Origin: Malus domestica
Taxonomy: Eukaryota; Streptophyta; Magnoliopsida; Rosales; Rosaceae
Direction: 5' to 3'
NCBI RefSeq assembly: GCF_042453785.1
Contig: NC_091671.1
Location: 7,200,001-7,264,000 of the forward strand
Length of the DNA: 64,000 bases
Of the stretch, positions 33,387 through 42,717 are shown piece after piece (position 1 is the first letter of the stretch; the number at the start of each line of letters is the position of its first letter). The notes below the pieces were generated by a model. That model saw only the letters and a program-made list of their open reading frames with translations. It had not been told where the DNA came from and did not search any database. Position numbers and translations under genes: made by a program.

Positions 33387-35107
33387 ATCATCAGTGATAG
33401 AGATCCCATTTTTATGAGTAAATTCTGGAAAACGTTTTTTGCACTATAAGGGTCAGCTCTTTGCTTTAGCTCAAGGTATCACCCTCAAACCGATGGTCAA
33501 ACAGAAGTGTTGAACAGGTGTCTTGAAACATATCTCTGGTGTTTTTGCAGTTTGCAGCCTAAAAAATAGCTACATTGGTTGTCTTGGGCATAATGGAGTT
33601 TCAACACTAGTTATCACATTGCCACCAAATTAACACCTTATGAGATAGTGTATGGTCAGGCTCCTCCAGTGGTTCCTTCTTATGGAAATGGCACTACAAA
33701 GGTAGCGTCAGTGGATCAATGCTTGCAGGAAAAAAACATGATGTTATCTATTCTCAAAGCTTATTTGATAGCAGCTCAATGTAGAATGAAGGTCCAGTTT
33801 GACAAGAAACGAACTGAAAGGCAGTTTAAGGTTGGTGATTTTGTATATTTGAGGTTGGTGCCTTATCAGTACATGTCCTTAGCTTCTCACTCCTTTAGCA
33901 AATTACAACTAGGGATGGGCAAATACCCATTGGTTACGGGTAACCACGGTTACCCGTCTATTTAAATTAAACGGTTACTGTTATGGGTAACCGTTTAGAT
34001 AAATAAACGGTTATGAGTATAACCGTTTACCCGCGAAATTTAAGTGGGTGGTTATGGATATTAACCACGGTTATAAACGGGTAACCATTTACCCATTTAT
34101 TTTATATATGTAAAACTAACACAAACCATGTTCTCGATTCAATAATACTTAGCACCCAATAAATTAGCAAGGAATTCATCGGCCATTCTCTCAATAACAC
34201 TACTACAGGAATGATGATTCTCATCATTAAGGAATTGGCCAAATTAATTTAAATTCCTTGCGGGTAACCGTGAAATTGACAGAAATGCTTTGACAGAAAT
34301 GTCTTCTAAACAATTTTTGTAACCCAATAATACTTGGCAAATATTATATTTACCTTCATCGATAACAGTTAAAAATATCGTCTGTAAATTATTGTTTAAA
34401 TTATTGGAATGATATAAGGATTCAAAAAATTAAAATATGGAAATGTATGATGAATGCACCGTGTTTAATTGTCAAAAAAAAAATTATGATAATTTTTTTT
34501 ATTATTTTCAAGTTGTTAAAAAACATGTAGACTGGTGAAAAAAAAGGTAATGGTTAAAAAAAAAAGATAAACAGGTTAAAAAAGATAAATGGGTAAACAG
34601 GTATTAAACGGTTACGGTTAAATCTGTATACGGTTATGGATATGAGTATAACAGTTTAGGCAATTACCCAACGGATAAATGGTTATACGGGTATGAATAT
34701 AAATGGTTATGGGTAAATTAACCGCAGTTACCCGCCCCCATAACATTACCCATCTCTAATTACAACCTCGTTTTTATGGACCCTTTGAGGTGATAGCTAA
34801 AGTGGGACATGTGGCTTATAAACTGAAGCTTCCTGACAGTTCCAAACTGCATCCAGTTTTCCATGTTTCTTGTCTCAAAAAGCATTTGGGTTCTCAGCAT
34901 AGCCCTACCACGCCACTTCCAATCATTACTGAGAAAGGAATATTACAGGACATTCCAATTGCCATTCTAGACAGAAGGTTGGTGAAGAAGGGAAATGCTG
35001 CAATTACGGAAGTCTTCGTCCAATGGCAGAATCATACTCCAGAAGACGCTACCTGGGAACCATATCCTGACTTGAAATCGAAGTTTCCAGAAGTTGCTAA
35101 TCTCTAA
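33387..35107 (+). pseudogene. Ty3/gypsy pol, 3' part: integrase C-terminus and chromodomain
   Basis: The frame resumes with ISDRDPIF, carrying the second integrase catalytic Asp. An in-frame TAA appears near 33450, followed by [14 protein letters not shown] with the catalytic Glu. The GxxP-like region (YGQAPP, FKVGDFVYLRLVPY) follows. A MITE (33910-34758) splits the coding sequence. After it VAYKLKLPDSSKLHPVFHVS and then FVQWQNHTPEDATWEPYPDL form a chromodomain-like end, which places the element among chromoviruses. The many lesions mean no functional integrase. Confidence 0.88.
33910..34758. mobile_element. hAT-type MITE, 849 bp, inside the gypsy pol
   Basis: Terminal inverted repeats TAGGGATGGG and (reverse complement of the right end) TAGAGATGGG are flanked by the 8-bp duplication ATTACAAC (33902-33909 and 34759-34766). 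Excising the element restores the pol sequence. Both 8-bp duplications and TAGGGATGG-type ends are typical of hAT. The interior is built of repeated GGTTA(C/T)GGGTAACCG-like motifs in both orientations and has no ORF. Confidence 0.92.
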
Positions 35108-35191
35108 GTCCTGTTCGATGTACTGTTCAATTTTTTTCCAGCTGCTTTGGATTCACATTTTACTGTTTTCTGCTGTAATAAGTCAGTTTTC

Positions 35192-35202
35192 AAGGGGGGT
35201 AT
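35192..35202 (+). promoter_or_regulatory. Polypurine tract of the LTR retrotransposon
   Basis: AAGGGGGGTAT lies immediately before the 3' LTR, where plus-strand DNA synthesis is primed. Confidence 0.75.
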
Positions 35203-35427
35203 TATCAGGATGCCACTTGTCATCATCTCAATAGGACAAATGTAAGGTTGAGATGCTATAATAGTAGATAAGATGGTTGTAAGTTGTTAGATGATAGCTT
35301 ACAGAGGAAGCTAAGTAGTTTACATATAAGAAAGTCGGTTGTAATTGGGAGGAGGTCATTGGAATAATCTCTGTGTAATACAAGAAAGTACCATGCAATT
35401 GTGAAGAAGCCGAGCAAGGTTTTAACA
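35203..35427 (+). repeat. 3' long terminal repeat
   Basis: It matches 21205-21429 with 11 differences; the first is TA for TG at the very start, which damages the integrase-recognised end. It ends GGTTTTAACA and is followed by AAGTA. Confidence 0.95.
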
Positions 35428-35432
35428 AAGTA

Positions 35433-35605
35433 AATCACATCAAAAGTGAGAGAGCGACTCCGGAAACCAACTGCATCCGTGTGCTTGCACTTCAATGCAG
35501 ATACAAAACAAAACATAATCGTAAAGTTTTCGGACTATCATTAAACACTCAAGCATAACAAATATTCACAATCCAGCAAATGGGTGTTCATAATTTCAAG
35601 CAGAA
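35433..35605. repeat. Continuation of the duplicated RING-CH intron block (paired with 49060-49225)
   Basis: Shared sequence includes CACATCAAAAGTGA, GCGACTCCGGAAACCAA and AATGGGTGTTCATAATTTCA. At about 35605 this copy switches to the small-HSP 3' flank, whereas the 49-kb copy continues into the RING-CH exon, so 35605 is another rearrangement joint. Confidence 0.75.
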
Positions 35606-35908
35606 CCACCAAATAATGCATCCATCTGCATCTCCGTTGTATCATTACCCTGTACAAAGAAAGTGGCTCGAAGTCCTGAGAAGCAACATAACCAACAATC
35701 ACACCGCGGCATTTGGGTGCTCCATTAGAAATGGTGGGACTACGACCATGAATCCTAGGTATATTACGTCTTGCTACAGTTAAAAGGGATAAGTGCTCAA
35801 AATCAAATACATATTCGTGATATAACTTTGGCACTCTTATTTCTGATACATATTTGTGACTGAGCAGATAATCATAGATAAAATCTTTAAAAAAAAAATA
35901 TCACAATT

Positions 35909-36391
35909 TCAACCCGAAATTTCAATGGCTCTGACGTCAACGTTCTTCAACTCCGCCTTCGGAACAGTGACACTTAGAACTCCATTCTCCATGGCAGCCT
36001 TAATCTGATCAACCTTTGCGTTCTCCGGAAGCTGAAACCTCCTCAAGAACTTGCCGCTGCTCCTCTCCACTCTGTACCACTTGTCGTTTTTATCCTCCTC
36101 CTCCACGTTCCTCTCTCCGCTGATCTTAAGCACCCTGTCGTCTTCCACCTCCACCTTCACCTCCTCTTTTTTCAGCCCCGGAACGTCCGCCTTGAACACA
36201 TGGGCTTCGGGGGTCTCCTTCCAGTCGACCCTAGTGTTCACAAAAGCCGAATTCTCCCGAGAAAATTCAGGAAATGCGGAGAGTGATGAGGAGGAAGGGA
36301 ACGGGAAATCCTTGAAAGGGTCCCACAGATTGAGGGAGAATGGGTCGAAGACGCTGCTGCTTCCTCGTCGGGAGTTGGGAATTAGCGACAT
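35909..36391 (-). CDS. Class I cytosolic small heat-shock protein (HSP17/18 type), 160 aa
   Basis: An ATP-independent chaperone that would bind unfolding proteins in the cytosol as an oligomer. The N-terminus [10 protein letters not shown] with [14 protein letters not shown] is diagnostic of plant class I sHSPs. The alpha-crystallin domain (about residues 45-150) shows [33 protein letters not shown] and the end signature [11 protein letters not shown]. The C-terminal IEI motif in RAIEISG is the oligomerisation anchor. The ATG at 36391 was chosen over an upstream in-frame ATG (36475) because family proteins start there, the length then matches the usual 150-160 residues, and the TATA box sits about 100 bp upstream. 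The gene is intronless, as is usual. Confidence 0.95.
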   Translation of the reverse strand: MSLIPNSRRGSSSVFDPFSLNLWDPFKDFPFPSSSSLSAFPEFSRENSAFVNTRVDWKETPEAHVFKADVPGLKKEEVKVEVEDDRVLKISGERNVEEEDKNDKWYRVERSSGKFLRRFQLPENAKVDQIKAAMENGVLSVTVPKAELKNVDVRAIEISG

Positions 36392-36490
36392 TCTGAAAAA
36401 CCGATGGGGTTGGTTTGGATGCAGAGAAATTTGAGAATTATTACAGAAATATTGCTTTTGCTGGACTGATTGCAAAATTAGCGGATTTGA

Positions 36491-36573
36491 TATATTTATA
36501 AGGAACCGAAGAATTTTCTAGAACAGACTTGAGGATGAGGCTGGAAATGTATGTGTGAGTTTCTCGAACTTTC
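36491..36573 (-). promoter_or_regulatory. Heat-shock promoter of the small HSP gene: TATA box and two heat-shock elements
   Basis: A TATA box reads TATAAATATA on the minus strand (36491-36500). Directly upstream, GAATTTTCTAGAA (36511-36523) is a perfect three-unit heat-shock element (GAA-nn-TTC-nn-GAA). A second one, TTCTCGAACTTTC (36561-36573), reads TTC-nn-GAA-nn-TTC. Heat-shock factor trimers bind such arrays, so strong heat induction is expected. Confidence 0.9.
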
Positions 36574-36599
36574 TAGGATGCTTGAGAATAATTGGAACT

Positions 36600-37020
36600 T
36601 TCTTAGGACGCTTAAGAATACTCCGACGTTTGTGTGAGTTACTCACACAACACGGTTGACTTCATGATGATGAATGGTGGACCCAAAAACCTAAGTGTGG
36701 GGGTTGTATGGGCCATTCGATTTAATCGGACAGTTAAAACTGAAGATACTGTGCAAGTTATTATTTGGACTTATTGATAAATAATAATATTTACATTAAA
36801 TTAACAATATCAACTAAATATCAATAACATTTAACATCTCATGAAGTAGCTTATCTAAAGGTAAAGGGAGTTATAGCCCAAACAAGCAAATTACGTACCA
36901 ACAGTTAAGTAATATGATGGTCACTTATTACTACATTTTAATGGTATTTTTAGTTATTTGTGAGTAAGAGGTCTTAGGTTCGATTCTCATCAAAAGCGAA
37001 TTTGAATCATATTATTGTTT
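36600..37020. other. Intergenic region upstream of the small HSP gene
   Basis: No gene is seen. A short dispersed repeat (AAGAGGTCTTAGGTTCGATTCTC, shared with 1645, 2285 and inverted at 42490) occupies about 36930-37015. Confidence 0.45.
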
Positions 37021-37975
37021 AGGGTAAACTGTCAATTTAGTTCCTGAAGTATCACCTTAGTGAAAATTAGCTTCCTAAACTATTTTTTTCAGAAACATTA
37101 GTCCCTGAAATATAAAAATCTACCAATTACATCCCTAATGTTATATTCGAAGCTACTATATTCAATTTTTCGTCAATTTAAGTTATATTACTTGCATGCG
37201 ATACACATTGGAGGGTAGATTGGTAGTTTTTCATAAAGAAATAGTGTATGGAGTTAACTTTGAATGAGAAATTAATAATGTACAAAATAATACATAAAAT
37301 ATTATAAAACACACATAAAAGGATCTAAGCCTAAAAAGAAAAATCATCCACAAAGCCCAGTCAGTAAGGTTCTATACGCCATAAGATTGAAATAAAGCAT
37401 TTTATTGTGCACCATAAGATTGAAATAAAGCACTTTGAATGAGAATGATACCTTTTTTATGGCTAAATCACCGTGGTTTGGCAGGAAAAAATGGCGATTT
37501 AGCCATCAAAAAAGGTACCATTCTCTTCGTCTCGTCGAGAAGTATGATTTTCGTTTTTGAATAACTTGATTTCGTTGAGTATTGAATAAGTTATGAACGT
37601 TTAAAGTTTACCCAGTTTCTGGCAAGTTTTCAAGTTTTCAAGTTTTCACTCGAACCAGTCAACTTTGAGGCTATTTTTCGGCCATCTCCGGCAATAATTG
37701 GGCTTTGAAATAGGTATAATCCTATTCTATAATTTCCTATCTTCAATTTGATATATTATGGGTCTAATTTGGTTAAGAAACGATTGAGTTACGAAGCTTT
37801 GAAAATTGCCCAAACTTCCTCCGGGACACTTAACGGAGTTTTTAATGGAATGACCAAAATGATGGATGGTGGAAAATCTCAGGGACCACTTTTATCGTTT
37901 TAGAATCTCAGGGACCAAAGTGATGAGTTATGCAAATCTCATGGACCATTTTGGCGATTTACCCAAAATTTAATG
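37021..37975. mobile_element. Probable non-coding DNA transposon or decayed repeat, about 950 bp
   Basis: The ends are imperfect inverted repeats: AGGGTAAACTGTCAATTTAG on the left, and the reverse complement of the right end gives TGGGTAAATCGCCAAAATGG. Inside are phrases repeated three times in variant form (CTCAGGGACCA, CTCATGGACCA, TCCTGAAGTATC). No ORF and no certain target-site duplication were found, so class and borders are uncertain. Confidence 0.4.
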
Positions 37976-38104
37976 AAGGTCTGACATTGCAGAGAATTCA
38001 TAAATTAATGTATGACATTGTAATGTTTAATACATAAAGTATGAAATTGTAGTTCGACCCATAGTTGATGTAGTTTTGTATAATTTATCTTCTTCTTTTT
38101 CAAA

Positions 38105-38584
38105 ATGTTGCTTATCCCCAACTCTCAACAAGGCAACAACATCTTCGACCAATTCTCTCTCAACTTGTGTGACCCTTTCAAGGATTTCCCATTCCCTTCC
38201 TCCTCATCAATCTCTGCATTCCCTGATTTTTCTTGGGAAAATCGGCTTTTATGAACACTACAGTCGACTGGAAGGAGACCCCCGAAACCCACGTGTTCAA
38301 GACGGACATTTTGGGGCTGAAGAAGGATGAGGTGAAGGTGGAGGTGGAAGACAACAGGGTGCTTCAGATCAGCGAAGAGAATAACGTGGAGAAGGAGGAC
38401 AAAAAACGACAAGTGACATAGAGCGGTAAGGAGCAGAGTCAAGTTCTTGAGAAGATTTCAGCTTCCGGAGAATGCAAAGGTCAATCAGATTAAGGCTGCC
38501 ATGGAGAATGGAGTTCTGAGTGCGATCGTACCAAACACAGAGGTGAAGAAGCCTGACGTCAAAGCCGTTGAAATCAATGGTTAA
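38105..38584 (+). pseudogene. Class I small heat-shock protein pseudogene
   Basis: Starts MLLIPNSQQGNN with [18 protein letters not shown], matching the N-terminus of the gene at 35909-36391. A one-base deletion (AATCGG for AATTCGG, near 38245) shifts the frame after SWEN, and the alpha-crystallin domain continues in another frame ([18 protein letters not shown]). An extra A in the A-run near 38405 shifts it again, before [15 protein letters not shown] and GVLS sequences. The C-terminal VEING is recognisable before TAA at 38582. It lies head to head with the intact gene (opposite strands, 1.7 kb apart). Confidence 0.93.
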
Positions 38585-38599
38585 TTAATAGTGAAATAA

Positions 38600-41500
38600 T
38601 AAGATTATGAATGTTGTGTACTTAGGAAATAAGATTATGAAAAGAGTGATTTGTGTAATTGTTTGTAAAATAATGACTTGTGCGTAGTTAATTTGATACA
38701 AATTTGGATTTACGCGTTTGAAAATAATAAAATTTTTAAGTGAGGATAATCGGAAAACAGCTTTTGTAGTAAAAATTTAGATTTAAACTTTTTGGTAAAG
38801 TTCATTAGGTTTCATATTCAAATGTGAAAGTTATATTATTTTTTTGTTACTTGTCATTTCACTCTATATTTTTTCACGCGGTACCATACCATTGCCAAGC
38901 CCCTTTCTCACTTCTCCCTCTTCGTCTCTCTACACCTACATCCCGTCTTCTCTCTCCTCTGTCTCACTTTCCATGCGCAAAACATTTTTGTGAGTTTTTA
39001 GATTTTAAAGCTCTGATTGGATCAGTTTGAATGAAAAGTTTTAACCAAGCTTCTAAAACTGGAGAAAGGATTTCTAGGCAACAAAAGGCAAGACCCATGG
39101 CGTACAATTGAGATTTTTTAAAAAATGGCTTTGAGATTTTGTTGGTTAGGATGTCCTTCCCTCAATTGTGAGCAGCTCTTAATTTGCTTTCTTCGCAGGC
39201 AGGCGAATTGGATACAATAGTATGCTTTTGAAGGAGTTTCTTAAAAAAACACTTTCAAACAAATTTGTATAGAATTTATATGCTACGACTAATAGTAGCC
39301 CTACTATTGTTCGAAATAGATTACCAATTCTAATTGTGATGTTTGTACCGTAAAATAATGTGATGCCTCGAACGAATGAGGATGGCTCAAGCCATGTATT
39401 GTGCCTTGAGAATGTGGGGTTGGGAAGCAATGCATCCAATTTTTCTTTCACTTTATCCTTCTTCTTTTTTTGTTAAAGAAAGTACCATATGGTTCGCAAG
39501 CAAAGTATCCAAATCTTTTTCACTTTTTTCTTGATAAAGAGTAATACAAAATGGGTTCGAAAGCAATGCATCCCATTCTCTTTCCCTTTGTCTTTTTCTT
39601 GTTAAAAAAGAATGAAAATACCTTACTTCAGAATCACCTCCTCTTGAGGTAATGCTCGTTAAATATTTTTTTTTGCTTCTCTATTTATATTGTTAGAGAA
39701 CTCTTATTAACCTTTCCCCATTGAAGTTATCTGCTCATTGCATAGCTGAGGTAACATAATATGTCCTCCTTGTGCATGATACCATTCAACATTCATATTT
39801 TCTAGCAAATTTGTGAAGTAATAATGTCAGTACCAAACACATGAGTTGTTGTTGAATAAGGCATAGATTTCAGAATTTCACTTTTACTCTAGCGAACTGT
39901 TGCATTGGGTTGATTTACAATACAGGTACGTATGTACATCTTGGAAACTTTATTTCTTTTCAATATTTGTTGTTTTAGGTGTTTATTTTTACCCATGTGT
40001 GACTAAGAAACAAAAGTGTTGGTTTTACAATATATTTTCTAGCAAATTCGTGAAGTACCAGATCCAGCATCAGACATATTGTTGTTGAACAAGGCATAGA
40101 TTTCACAATTTCTTTTTTTTCCCCTACCGGTTAGTTGCATTTGGTTGATTACAATACAGGTACGTATGTTCTTAGAAACTTCATTTCTTTTCAATATTTG
40201 TTGTTTTAGGTGTTTGTACTATATGTTTATGCATTTTGATGTTCATCCACGTCAACTGAAATTTGAGCTAATCCCCCCCTTATAATCGGATTTTTACTTT
40301 TCTCACTCAACACAAAAAGTTTGAAATCACGTCTGCTATATGGTGGTGAAATGTAAACTATTAGAAATTTGTATGCTGAAAAATAATAATGAGTAAATAA
40401 ATATACACATGCACTGAAACATCAATTGAAAATATAACTTTACCCCTTGAAATTCAATTTTCTTTAACTAAAACTCATCATAGTATATTTTCCTAACAAA
40501 TACTCATTGACTTTACCTCTTGAGAAAAAAAAGGGCCTTCGGGTTTTTTACATATATATATTTTTTTTTCACTTCTTCTATTTATATTGTTAGAAAGCTC
40601 TTATTAACTCTTCCCCGTTGAAGTTATCTGTTCATATATTTGCATTGCTGTGCATCATCTTTCCTCCTTGTGCATGCTAACATTCAACATTCAAATTTTC
40701 TTGCAAATTCGTGAAGCACCTCTACCAGGACCAGACATATGATTTGTTGCTGAACAAGGCATAGATTTCAAAATTTTAATTTTACTCTGTTGGACAGTTG
40801 CATTGCGTTGATTTACGATACAGGTATGTAGTACTTCTCGAAAACTCTATTTTTGTCCAATATTTGTTGTTTTAGGCGTTTGTTTTTATCCTGCTTGACT
40901 AAGAAACTAAAATGTTAGTTTTACAATCTAGTGCCCACCAGATATTCTATTTCAGGATCCAGCTCAACAATTTTATTGATTAGATTTTGACTTCACACAA
41001 TTTTTTATTTTTAGATGTTTAAAATATCCCTAGTAACTTATGTCAGATTAAAAACAAATTTTAATATCATGATTTCATTGCATATTAATAATAAAAGTAT
41101 ATGATTCTAGGGTTTTCATTTGTTTTATTTTATTTTTTTTCCTTTTTAAATTCCTTAGTTGATTTTCAAATTTGCATAAATTAGGATTTTTTTTTTTTGT
41201 TTAATTTTTCCGTTTTCAAAATATGGGAGCATTAGTTACCAACAAAATATAAGAATGTTATTTTTTTTTCAAAATTATTTAATTATATTCTATATAAATA
41301 TGGGTAAATTATTTTACTACACATATATAATAACAATAAAATGTGCTTAATGTATGTAATAATACATGCAAAATAATTTACCTACATAAAGGATGTGATT
41401 TGGTTCAAGTTTATTTTACCTACATTTCACATATAGATATGGGGAAATTATTTTATGTAGATTAAAGTACCTACTTAAAGATGAAGAATGTGAATTGGTT

Positions 41501-42600
41501 CAGGATTTAATTTACAATTATTTACTATATATAGATATAAGTAAGGGGAATTTTGATCTAGGTGCAACATCCCTAGCATTTAGACTTTTTTATTAAACTA
41601 TTTTCTACAATTTTGGTGCCACGTTTTCTAAAATGTCCTATGTTTGAAATTCAAAATTACATGAAGTGCCATTGATCCACAAATTTATTCAAAAAGTAGC
41701 TCCGAAATCTAGCCTTCTTCAAACCAAATTTATTATTTTTATTAATCCAAAACAAAGACACATATTATTAAGTTATCAACCAATGATATGTGCCAAAAAT
41801 TAAAACTAAAATAACCAAAACTAAAATAAAACGTACCATAAACTAGAATTAAACGTACCAACACTAAAACTAAACGTACCAATCAACGATATATACAAAA
41901 TAATTCTCTCACTAAAATGTATACATAATAATTTCAAAATATAAACATCCACCATTTTCATTATCTTGAAGGTAAAATTATATTTTAATTTTAGGAGAAA
42001 AAAATATTTTTTACGAAGAAATTATAACAAAGAGATCATTTGATAGGCATCAGGTGGGACTTTGTGGCAAGGTTTCATATGGTTTCGGGTTTGAACTACG
42101 TGATGCTTAAGCCTTACGTATGTGTCATAGAGGAAAACTAACAAAGATCTACACAAAACTCAAACAAAATATAAAGATAGAGAAAAAAATAGATAAGTTT
42201 TATGGCTGGGCTCAAAACTGTCATAAATAGTGGGCGATGGAGGAAGGAGACTTGAATTTTGAAAAGAACAATGAGGGCTGCTGGAAAAAAAAATAATAAT
42301 AAATAAATAAATAAATAAAAACTAGAGGAGGTGTGGGGTCTATGATAATGGGATAAGGATGAATGAAAAAACAATAAAACAAAAATTTAAAGAAATAAAA
42401 GATTTGAAAAAACCCAATATATCACGTTACTTGCTGTATCATGTAAGTTTGACAATAAGTTTAGAATAATGTCGTTCAAATTCGCTTTTGGCGAGAATCG
42501 AACATAAAATCTCTAACTTACAAGTAAATAGAAATATCACTAAACCGTAATAGTAAGTGATAATACAACTTAGATTTAAACAGGACAAAAATATATGATT
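38600..42600. other. Long AT-rich intergenic region with local repeats
   Basis: No gene is recognised. 39790-40220 and 40690-40920 hold three copies of a unit described separately. 41760-41900 contains repeated AAAACTAAA and ACGTACCA phrases. An inverted copy of the short dispersed repeat (GCGAGAATCGAACATAAAATC) is at about 42470-42560, 150 bp before the NLR gene. Confidence 0.45.
39780..40925 (+). repeat. Three diverged copies of a 230-bp unit
   Basis: Copies start near 39795, 40030 and 40690. Shared pieces are TCTAGCAAATTYGTGAAGTA, AACAAGGCATAGATTTCA, TTGATTTACAATACAGGTA and CAATATTTGTTGTTTTAGG. The phrase order could be read as acceptor-exon-donor, but the frame is not kept between copies and no protein family is evident. 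Confidence 0.55.
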
Positions 42601-42717
42601 ATTAATGTTGTGTTGGGGTGCTTCTTTGGTTTAGGCATCAGAGCACTGAGCGCGGGACTTACAAAAGCCACCAACAAGGAGAAGCATTTCGGCCGTTGTC
42701 TTTGATTTCAGAAGGAA

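Larger units (their letters stand above)
21205..35427 (+). mobile_element. Ty3/gypsy (chromovirus-type) LTR retrotransposon, interrupted by two later insertions
   Basis: Two 225-bp LTRs (21205-21429 and 35203-35427) flank gag-pol remnants. The 5-bp target-site duplication AAGTA is at 21200-21204 and 35428-35432. By hand count the LTRs differ at 11 positions. A primer-binding site follows the 5' LTR, a purine tract precedes the 3' LTR, and the pol order is protease, RT, RNase H, integrase, then a C-terminal chromodomain-like segment. Without the RTE composite (8349 bp plus its 17-bp duplication) the element would be about 5.86 kb, including the later MITE. Several stops make it non-autonomous. 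Confidence 0.95.

Noticed and set aside
36051..36434. 127-residue plus-strand ORF over the small HSP gene
   Set aside because: It is antisense to a well-supported alpha-crystallin protein and has no independent support.
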